The notes under the pieces were generated by a model, which ran no database searches, was not told the origin of the DNA, and saw only the letters and a list, made by a program, of their open reading frames with translations. The position numbers and the translations under genes are program-made. From Lachnoclostridium sp. UBA7097 (GTDB lineage: Bacteria > Bacillota > Clostridia > Lachnospirales > Lachnospiraceae), in NCBI GenBank assembly GCA_002499945.1, contig DKYP01000049.1:1-10479 (forward strand): DNA of 10,479 nucleotides. The letters run 5' to 3'. Positions 1 through 4,232 of the stretch are shown piece after piece. Every line of letters starts with the position of its first letter. Within the stretch, counting starts at the first letter, position 1.

Positions 1-92
1 ATGTCCAAAAGACTAATTGAAGACACAAAATTTCCTTTATATATGTAACTGTAAACAAAGCAACAGGGAATTTGCACTTTGAAAAATGAATA

Positions 93-121
93 GTGACTTT
101 ACGCCTCATATATGGTATAAT
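93..121 (+). promoter_or_regulatory. Promoter with extended -10
   Basis: A perfect TATAAT lies at 116-121, preceded by TGG so that it fits an extended -10 (TGnTATAAT). A weak -35, GTGACT, lies at 93-98 with a 17-nt spacer. Transcription would begin near 128, inside the longest possible reading frame of the next gene, which argues that the gene really starts at 155. Seen directly; activity is inferred. Confidence 0.5.
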
Positions 122-154
122 GCCTTTATGGAAGAAAGGGGGCATATACAAGGT

Positions 155-445
155 ATGACGGATAATGAATTATTACTGGCAATTTCTAATATGCTTGAAC
201 CTGTAAGAAATAATATCCAGGAAATTAAAGGAAAAATAAAGGAAATTGAAGGCAGGTTAAAGAATATTGAAGTAATACAGGAAAATGGAGTTTTACCTAG
301 ATTAGAAACAATAGAATCTTGTTATACTTCGACATATGAAAGATATAAAAACAGTACTGAAGATTACGAAATAATAAAACAAGATATATCAATACTTAAA
401 AAAGTAGTAACAGAACATTCAGAAAAGCTGCAAAGACTGGCATAA
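155..445 (+). CDS. Small coiled-coil protein of unknown function
   Basis: A 97-residue acidic/basic protein beginning MTDNELLLAIS. Residues 15-50 (IQEIKGKIKEIEGRL...) have heptad-like spacing of I/L and look like a coiled coil. The C-terminal half holds a PRLETIESCYTSTYERYK segment and ends in another helical stretch (DISILKKVV...). I recall similar short proteins in Lachnospiraceae accessory regions but know no function. The reading frame stays open upstream to an ATG at 86 and another at 128. I chose 155 because a consensus -10 sits at 116-121, so the two upstream ATGs would be before or at the transcription start. A GGGGG-rich ribosome site (136-142) lies upstream at a somewhat long 12-nt spacing. 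The gene is monocistronic, closed by the terminator at 496-536. Cytoplasmic; no signal peptide or membrane segment. Confidence 0.7.
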   Translation: MTDNELLLAISNMLEPVRNNIQEIKGKIKEIEGRLKNIEVIQENGVLPRLETIESCYTSTYERYKNSTEDYEIIKQDISILKKVVTEHSEKLQRLA

Positions 446-495
446 CACCAGGCAGCATATATTATATAACTGCATACAGGCATTGTATCATGTAT

Positions 496-536
496 AAAGC
501 GTAAAGTCTGGAATAAACTGGCTTTATGCTTTTCTT
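496..536 (+). terminator. Strong intrinsic terminator
   Basis: A 13-bp stem (496-508 with 520-532, two G·U pairs) around an 11-nt loop is followed by TTTTCTT. It closes the transcription unit of the coiled-coil gene at 155-445. Confidence 0.8.
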
Positions 537-539
537 ATT

Positions 540-955
540 TCTTAACTATTCATTTTGGAAAAATTCCTTTTATACATCTAAAGATAAGTGATATAACCAT
601 GACTGTTTATTATGTATGGTTCAAAAGTGTATAATTCTGCATTTATAACCTAAATAAATAGTTTATTACAAGACGGCATGTTATATGCCTGACATATGGA
701 TTATAACCTTGTTAAAAAGGTTAAGAGCGGAGAGAAAAAAACAACCGCTATAACAAAACCGTGCGTAAACTAATGTATACAGCGCATTGGCACAAGTCAA
801 GAAGAAAAAGTATACAGTTCTTTATAACTCATATAAAGGGACAACGTAAACAACGGGTTTTTATTATTTATCATGCCTGTAAAATACAGAACCAGTTTTT
901 TTGCGGGCATGGGTAAGCAATAAAAGCTAAAAATAAAAAGAGATGGAGGATTAAC
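540..955 (+). other. Structured non-coding region, hairpin-rich
   Basis: About 415 nt with no convincing gene. It holds several inverted repeats: AACCAT/ATGGTT (595-600, 616-621), GGCAT/ATGCC (675-679, 685-689), AACCTT/AAGGTT (705-710, 717-722), AGCGG/CCGCT (726-730, 745-749) and CATGCCTG/CGGGCATG (872-879, 904-911). The last one encloses CTGT/ACAG followed by a run of seven T. A TATAAT at 630-635 has no good -35. GTATACAG occurs twice (775-782, 810-817). Two tiny open frames overlap in a TAATG (696-773 and 773-916) but have no ribosome sites. The density of helices suggests an untranslated leader or RNA for the gene at 956, or a protein-binding region such as an origin; I cannot tell which. 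Confidence 0.4.
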
Positions 956-1294
956 ATGAAAAGTATTAAAATTGATTTTGGAAATTTAATTAAAGAGATG
1001 GAAACTAAAAATGTAAAGTTATTTATGTTCCCTTATCTGCATAACGGCTGGTTTCTTTCAGATAGGAAAGAAGATGTTTATCATATAGAAATATGCTACT
1101 GTGGAGGTTATTTAGATGATTTTATAATTAAAAAACGTAAAATTAATTTTGAACTTGTTGATAAAGAAACTTATTTGCTCATTAAAGATTTTAAAAAGGA
1201 AATATATGATATTCCTAAAGTTAAAAAATTTATTGGGAATGTTGTAAATGTGGAATTAGGGATTAAACCAGTATGTAGATATTATAGTACCTGA
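956..1294 (+). CDS. Hypothetical protein, 112 residues
   Basis: Unrecognised. The start is supported by GGAGGA at 945-950, five bases before the ATG. The protein is AT-rich in codon use, lysine- and aromatic-rich, with a central region (residues 23-48) that holds HNGWFLS and CYCGGYLDD and a lysine-rich stretch KKRK near residue 60. No signal peptide, no membrane helix and no catalytic motif that I can name. It ends in tandem stops TGA TAA, and its last codons overlap a candidate operator (1286-1303) of the downstream hicAB operon. It has no terminator of its own, so some transcripts may run on into hicA. It could be a small accessory or anti-defence protein, but nothing in the sequence shows this. 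Confidence 0.65.
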   Translation: MKSIKIDFGNLIKEMETKNVKLFMFPYLHNGWFLSDRKEDVYHIEICYCGGYLDDFIIKKRKINFELVDKETYLLIKDFKKEIYDIPKVKKFIGNVVNVELGIKPVCRYYST

Positions 1295-1330
1295 TAACGT
1301 ACTTGCAATAAATGGCAGGTGTGTTATAAT
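1286..1330 (+). promoter_or_regulatory. hicAB promoter with overlapping inverted repeat
   Basis: The promoter has TTGCAA at 1303-1308, a 16-nt spacer and a consensus TATAAT at 1325-1330 preceded by TGT (extended -10). The inverted repeat AGTAC-8 nt-GTACT (1286-1303) touches the -35 and is a natural place for autorepression. The promoter is seen; operator function is inferred from the usual autoregulation of hic operons. Confidence 0.6.
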
Positions 1331-1355
1331 GTAAACATGCAAAGGGGCACATAAA

Positions 1356-1592
1356 ATGAACCAGAAGATATATAATAAGGTAATGGCTGGTAACAGTGAT
1401 AATAATATCAGGTTTACTGATTTTAGGAATTTAATTCTTTCTTATGGTTTCGTAGAACGGATAAAGGGAGACCATCATGTATATAAACGTGATGACATAC
1501 CAGAGGGAATAGTTATACAGCCATTAGGAAGTAAAGCAAAAGCATATCAGGTAAAACAGGTAAGGAATTTATTTAATAAATATGGTTTATAA
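1356..1592 (+). CDS. hicA: HicA-family type II toxin (mRNA interferase)
   Basis: A 78-residue protein of the YcfA/HicA family, dsRBD-like fold, which cleaves mRNA in a translation-independent way and is held inactive by HicB. The diagnostic core is GDHHVYKRDD at residues 38-47, equivalent to the GSHH motif whose first histidine (here His40) is the catalytic residue; Asp replaces the usual Ser. It continues with IVIQPLG and a C-terminal helix (AYQVKQVRNLFNKYGL). The N-terminal extension of about 18 residues before RFTDFRNLILSYGF is slightly longer than in minimal HicA proteins. The start is set by AAAGGGG at 1341-1347 and by the promoter at 1303-1330. hicB follows after 19 nt in the same operon. 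It looks intact, so the pair is probably functional. Confidence 0.88.
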   Translation: MNQKIYNKVMAGNSDNNIRFTDFRNLILSYGFVERIKGDHHVYKRDDIPEGIVIQPLGSKAKAYQVKQVRNLFNKYGL

Positions 1593-1611
1593 GTTTGGAG
1601 GTAATTAATAT

Positions 1612-1827
1612 ATGTATAAGTACCAAATTATTATGTATTGGAGTGAACCAGATAACTGTTATGTTACAGAAGTCCCAGAATTACCTGGTTGTATGAGTGA
1701 TGGTAAAACACCAGTTGAAGCAATCCAGAATACAGAAGAAGTTATTGGTATCTGGCTTGAAACAGCACGGGAAGATGGATGGGATATTCCAGAGCCAAAA
1801 TATAATAGTGCATTGGCATCAATTTAG
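1612..1827 (+). CDS. hicB: HicB-family antitoxin, RNase H-like domain only
   Basis: A 71-residue HicB-like antitoxin. The family signature is the strand YVTEVPELPGCMSDG (residues 17-31) followed by the helix that runs TPVEAIQNTEEVIGIWLETARE and the ending DGWDIPEP. This is the partial RNase H-fold domain that covers the HicA active site. The protein stops directly after this domain, so it lacks the C-terminal helix-turn-helix or ribbon-helix-helix that many HicB proteins use to bind their operator. DNA binding, if any, must come from another protein, possibly the ribbon-helix-helix product at 2099-2266. The start has GGAGG at 1597-1601. No terminator separates it from the broken second hicB copy. 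Confidence 0.87.
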   Translation: MYKYQIIMYWSEPDNCYVTEVPELPGCMSDGKTPVEAIQNTEEVIGIWLETAREDGWDIPEPKYNSALASI

Positions 1828-1867
1828 ATAGAAACTGGTAAACGTTACTATAAAATGAGGTGTTTAA

Positions 1868-2059
1868 ATGTCGAAGTATTCAGTATAAATACAATATGAT
1901 GAAACTGATAAGATTTATGTTGCAAGCATTCCAGAATTGCCTGGATGCATGGCGCATGGTAATACTAGAGAACAGGCGTTAAAAGAAATTGAAATAGCAA
2001 AAGAATTATGGATTGAAACTGCTATAGAAGACGGGCAGCCTGTTCCAGAACCAGATTGA
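1868..2059 (+). pseudogene. hicB: Second HicB copy broken by an in-frame TAA
   Basis: Reading from ATG 1868 gives MSKYSV, then TAA at 1886-1888, then IQYDETDKIYVASIPELPGC and the remaining HicB domain to DGQPVPEPD and TGA at 2057-2059. Without the stop it would be a normal 63-residue single-domain HicB, a paralogue of the neighbour at 1612 (shared PELPGCM and LWIETA/WLETA helix) but clearly diverged. A GAGGTG ribosome site at 1857-1862 is still present. A single base change of a sense codon to TAA explains it. No cognate hicA for this copy is visible. No good internal restart exists: the next ATG is inside the GCMAHG segment, after the first two strands. Suppression of the stop is possible but is not needed to explain the data. 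Confidence 0.75.
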
Positions 2060-2098
2060 TTAGTAGTATAGTTATTTTTTGGCAGGGAGGTGGTAAAG

Positions 2099-2266
2099 AT
2101 TCCAGTATCAGAAGCACAAAAAAAGGCTACTGCAAAATATGAAAAAGAAAATTATGATAAAATTCTTGTAAGATTTCCAAAAGGAATGAAAGAAAAGATA
2201 CAAGAAAAAAGCAAGTCAATTAATGGATTTATTGTAGAAGCAGTAAAAAAAGAATTAGAAAAGTAG
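2099..2266 (+). CDS. Ribbon-helix-helix (Arc-like) protein, probable ATT start
   Basis: A 55-residue protein, PVSEAQKKATAKYEKENYDK after the initiator, then ILVRFPKGMKEKIQEKSKSI and NGFIVEAVKKELEK. The pattern of a short beta strand (ILVRFPKG), helix, then SINGFIVEAVKKEL is that of Arc/MetJ-type ribbon-helix-helix DNA-binding proteins. Relatives I recall begin MPVSEAQKKA or MPISEAQKRA, which places the initiator exactly at ATT 2099. GGGAGGTGG (2085-2093) lies 5 to 8 nt upstream of it, a correct spacing, while the only other possible start, GTG 2090, lies inside that ribosome site. The gene follows the hicAB region and ends in its own terminator. It may repress hicAB or the palindromic operators at 2306-2359. 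If ATT is not used, the gene may be translated weakly or be dead. Confidence 0.7.
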   Translation: MPVSEAQKKATAKYEKENYDKILVRFPKGMKEKIQEKSKSINGFIVEAVKKELEK

Positions 2267-2294
2267 ATTGATTTAACTTCAATCTGCTTTTTTT
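2263..2294 (+). terminator. Intrinsic terminator after the RHH gene
   Basis: The stem 2263-2271 pairs with 2279-2287 (9 bp, one G·U) around loop TTTAACT and is followed by seven T. It overlaps the stop codon and closes the hicAB-RHH unit. Confidence 0.8.
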
Positions 2295-2305
2295 ATAACC
2301 ATAAT

Positions 2306-2361
2306 TATAACGATATCGTTATACAATTTGCACAAAAAATAATATACGATAGCGTTATAAT
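2306..2361 (+). promoter_or_regulatory. Paired palindromic operators over a -10 box
   Basis: TATAACGATATCGTTATA at 2306-2323 is a perfect 18-bp palindrome. A second, imperfect copy sharing ACGATA and CGTTATA lies at 2342-2359, with centres 36 bp apart. The second copy overlaps a TATAAT at 2356-2361; the best -35-like hexamer, TTGCAC (2328-2333), is 22 nt away, so the promoter would be poor without help. Two sites over a promoter suggest a dimeric regulator binding cooperatively. The adjacent ribbon-helix-helix protein is the obvious candidate, which is inference. Confidence 0.6.
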
Positions 2362-2409
2362 AATAAACAGTTAAGGGAAACAAATTAAGGACAACAGGAG
2401 GTAAAAACA

Positions 2410-2550
2410 ATGATTAACAAAGAAGAATTAATAGAACTGTTAATAGCAAGATATGGAGAAATTAACAACTTTGGATGCTATATGGATAATGGTGAATGGT
2501 TAAGTATCCAGAAAATAGTTGACTGTATTAATGAATGTGAAGAATATTAG
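2410..2550 (+). CDS. 46-residue hypothetical protein
   Basis: A small, acidic, mostly helical protein starting MINKEELIELLIARYGE and ending with IVDCINECEEY. The start has an ideal AGGAGG at 2396-2401, eight bases from the ATG. It sits directly behind the paired palindromes, so it is probably a regulated single-gene unit. Its length and helical character would fit a small regulator or an anti-defence or inhibitor peptide, but I recognise no family. The 3' end of the gene contains a TTGACT -35 (2519-2524) that appears to drive the structured RNA that follows. Confidence 0.6.
   Translation: MINKEELIELLIARYGEINNFGCYMDNGEWLSIQKIVDCINECEEY
2519..2548 (+). promoter_or_regulatory. Candidate promoter of the structured RNA
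   Basis: TTGACT at 2519-2524 (5 of 6 to consensus), an 18-nt spacer and AATATT at 2543-2548 (4 of 6). It lies inside the end of the 46-residue gene and would start transcription near 2555, just before the tRNA-like fold. Inferred from pattern only. Confidence 0.4.
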
Positions 2551-2569
2551 CCATTTTATTAACAATAAC

Positions 2570-2620
2570 TGCCCAGATGGTTCATGTAACATACACAGGG
2601 TTCAATTCCCTGTTTGGGCA
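2570..2620 (+). other. tRNA-like minimal fold (acceptor stem plus T-arm)
   Basis: TGCCCAGA (2570-2577) pairs with TTTGGGCA (2613-2620), 8 bp with one G·U. Directly stacked on it is a perfect T-arm: CAGGG, loop TTCAATT (matches the conserved T54-T55-C56-R57-A58), CCCTG (2596-2612). Only 18 nt lie between the 5' acceptor strand and the T-arm, enough for a weak hairpin GTT-CATGT-AAC (2580-2590) but not for normal D and anticodon arms. No CCA is encoded after 2620. It is either a tRNA with an internal deletion or a tRNA-like domain of the larger RNA; it is too short to be an ordinary tRNA gene. Confidence 0.55.
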
Positions 2621-2772
2621 TTAAACAAAGAAAACAACTAAAAAGTTGTAGTATAAACTGGAAGGTTAGCCAGTATAAAAGCCCATGTGCAGCGAAAAAG
2701 CCCAACGGTTTGAGAACATCACCGCAACTTGAAAAAGTAGACACATGACAATATCAAAGAAAGTAACCGTTG

Positions 2773-2805
2773 TAAGTGCTCCAGATAATGAGGCACTTGT
2801 TTTTA
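2773..2805 (+). terminator. Intrinsic terminator of the structured RNA
   Basis: AAGTGC (2774-2779) pairs with GCACTT (2793-2798), extended by G·U pairs on both sides, with a 13-nt loop and GTTTTTA after it. It begins one base after the 3' strand of pseudoknot helix B, so folding of the pseudoknot and of the terminator could influence each other. Confidence 0.6.
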
Positions 2806-2858
2806 CCCATAAATAAAAAACAGAATAATATTAAGGAAAGGTTAAAAAGGTGGAAAAT

Positions 2859-4169
2859 ATGAAATATTTTAAAAATATTAAAAGTCTGGAAGATTTAAAA
2901 TCCCAGTATAAAGGTTTGTTAAAGATAAACCACCCAGACAACGGCGGGGAGGTTGAAAAGATGCAGGAAATAAATGTACAGTATGATGCACTTTTCAAAG
3001 TATGGAAAGACCGCCACGAAGAAAAGACAGGGGAACAGGTAACAGAAACAGCAGAAAGCACACGCAGCCAGTTTTATACAGAATTCGGCTGGGAGGGCAG
3101 CAACCACGACTGGAACCGCAGTTTAAAAGAGGTTGCAAAAATTGTAAGGGCATATGTAAAGGAAAAGTACCCGGCTTATAAATTCAGTGTGCGTACTTCC
3201 TATGCTTCCATGTGCCAGGAACTCCATGTTGAATTAAAAGAAAGCCCTGCAGGAGTTTATAAGGGATATGGAGAACTTACAGAAGCTGACCGGAATGAAA
3301 TTATCAGAAGGATGGGATATAACGGCCTCTGGAAACTTGACTGCTGGACAAGGGAGGAAGAGAAGGAAGCATTCCTGGAAACCTGGAAAGGACACGGGGG
3401 TTATTACCGCTGCCTTAATGATGTTACAAAAGCTGTTATTGATGACGTTGATTCATTTGTACAGTCATATAATTATTCAGACTGTGACGGCATGGTCGAT
3501 TACTTCCATGTTGATTTTTACTATTTTGGATGTTGCAGGAATAATGGACAGGATATAAAAATTGTACCAAAAACAGCAAAAAGTAAAAAGAAAGCTGCCG
3601 CAGATAAAAAGGAACCTGCATCTGAAAAGACAGAAGCAGGGCAACAGGAAGCAACACCACAGACAGAAGCCGCAGAAACACCAGAAATAAATGTAAATAA
3701 TTATACATATGTAATATTGGAAGATACTGACACACGTACAGGTGAAAAAATTTATCTGGTAAAAGTCAAGGAAAGCCTAAGCCATGAGGAATATATACAG
3801 GTAAACAGGTACATTAAATCCCTTGGCGGGTATTATTCCCGGTTCAAGCATGGGTTTATTTTTAAAGAGAATCCAGAAAGAAAGTTATATACAGGTGCTA
3901 TAACAGAAGAACCAGAAGAAAATACACAGGAAACCGCAGCAGGGACTGCAGAAGAGAGAAAACAGGAAACCATAAGTTATATTATTACAGAAGATACCCA
4001 TACAAAAACAGGTAAAAAAATATGGGTTGCTAAACCTGGGAAAAAGTTAAACAGGACAGATTTTGCAGAGGTTAAACAGAAGCTTGCAACATTACAGGGA
4101 TTTTACAGCACCTTGAAAAAGGGGTTTGTATTTACATATAATCCAGAAGAAATATTAAGGACTGGTTAA
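2859..4169 (+). CDS. J-domain/LPD29-type protein with duplicated C-terminal module
   Basis: A 436-residue soluble protein. Residues about 5-50 (counting from ATG 2859) resemble the core of a DnaJ domain: YKGLLKINHPDNGGEVEKM carries the HPD tripeptide that stimulates Hsp70 ATPase. The middle (about 75-225) looks like LPD29, a large-polyvalent-protein domain of mobile elements (SLKEVAKIVRAYVKEKYPAY followed by KFSVRTSY, and later YNYSDCDGMVDYF). A charged K/E/A/T linker (about 238-277) leads to two copies of a ~57-residue module (about 283-339 and 373-429): YVILEDTDTRTGEKIYLVK / YIITEDTHTKTGKKIWVAK, each ending GGYYSRFKHGFIF or QGFYSTLKKGFVF. A GTG at 2850 is in frame, but ATG 2859 has AGGTGG at 2848-2853 and gives the usual MKYF beginning. 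First gene of the cargo block. Likely acts as a co-chaperone or nucleic-acid-associated accessory factor; that is inference. Confidence 0.8.
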   Translation: MKYFKNIKSLEDLKSQYKGLLKINHPDNGGEVEKMQEINVQYDALFKVWKDRHEEKTGEQVTETAESTRSQFYTEFGWEGSNHDWNRSLKEVAKIVRAYVKEKYPAYKFSVRTSYASMCQELHVELKESPAGVYKGYGELTEADRNEIIRRMGYNGLWKLDCWTREEEKEAFLETWKGHGGYYRCLNDVTKAVIDDVDSFVQSYNYSDCDGMVDYFHVDFYYFGCCRNNGQDIKIVPKTAKSKKKAAADKKEPASEKTEAGQQEATPQTEAAETPEINVNNYTYVILEDTDTRTGEKIYLVKVKESLSHEEYIQVNRYIKSLGGYYSRFKHGFIFKENPERKLYTGAITEEPEENTQETAAGTAEERKQETISYIITEDTHTKTGKKIWVAKPGKKLNRTDFAEVKQKLATLQGFYSTLKKGFVFTYNPEEILRTG

Positions 4170-4183
4170 TGCCAGTCTTTATT
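4157..4183 (+). terminator. Hairpin over the stop codon, weak terminator
   Basis: AAGGACTGG (4157-4165) pairs with CCAGTCTTT (4172-4180), 9 bp with one G·U, around a loop that contains the TAA stop; TATTAT follows. The T-tract is short, so it would be leaky, allowing some readthrough into the methyltransferase gene. Confidence 0.5.
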
Positions 4184-4232
4184 ATACAGCAGACATAGTT
4201 TAGTTTATTAATTATAGAAAGGACTGGTTAAA

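Larger units (their letters stand above)
2556..2805 (+). ncRNA. Candidate structured RNA: tRNA-like domain, pseudoknot, terminator
   Basis: About 250 nt without a gene but with dense, mutually consistent helices. In order: the tRNA-like domain (2570-2620); hairpin ACAACT/AGTTGT with an AAAA loop (2634-2649); hairpin ACTGG/CCAGT (2657-2674); helix A, CATGTG 2684-2689 with CACATG 2742-2747; helix B, CAACGGTT 2703-2710 with AACCGTTG 2765-2772; a hairpin ACTT-GAAA-AAGT (2727-2738) with a GNRA loop; and a terminator (2773-2805). A and B cross, so together they make a pseudoknot. GCCCA occurs at 2571-2575, 2681-2685 and 2700-2704 and each copy can pair with the single TGGGC at 2615-2619, which suggests alternative folds. 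A promoter lies at 2519-2548. It may be a free small RNA or a leader controlling the J-domain gene at 2859, which has no good promoter of its own. I do not recognise a known RNA family. Confidence 0.45.

Noticed and set aside
1..48. Fifteen-codon frame starting on the first base (MSKRLIEDTKFPLYM)
   Set aside because: No ribosome site can be seen and it is too short; it may be the tail of a gene that starts before the window, but this cannot be shown.
820..870. CTCATATAA segment as the core of a purine riboswitch
   Set aside because: The other invariant parts of the purine riboswitch (GATATGG and TTTCTACC) are absent.
696..916. Two tiny overlapping frames, 25 and 47 codons, joined by TAATG
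   Set aside because: Neither has a ribosome site, the composition (many K, R, F, C and H) is that of translated non-coding DNA, and both overlap predicted hairpins.
2559..2744. 61-residue minus-strand frame across the structured RNA
   Set aside because: No start signals, and its sequence is the antisense of the tRNA-like fold and hairpins; it is a shadow frame.
2556..2805. The RNA as a tmRNA
   Set aside because: tmRNA has its tRNA-like part split between the two ends and encodes CCA and a tag peptide; here the tRNA-like fold is continuous and at the 5' end, and no tag frame was found.
3268..3558. Alternative-frame open reading frame inside the J-domain gene
   Set aside because: It lacks a ribosome site and overlaps completely a gene with clear domains.
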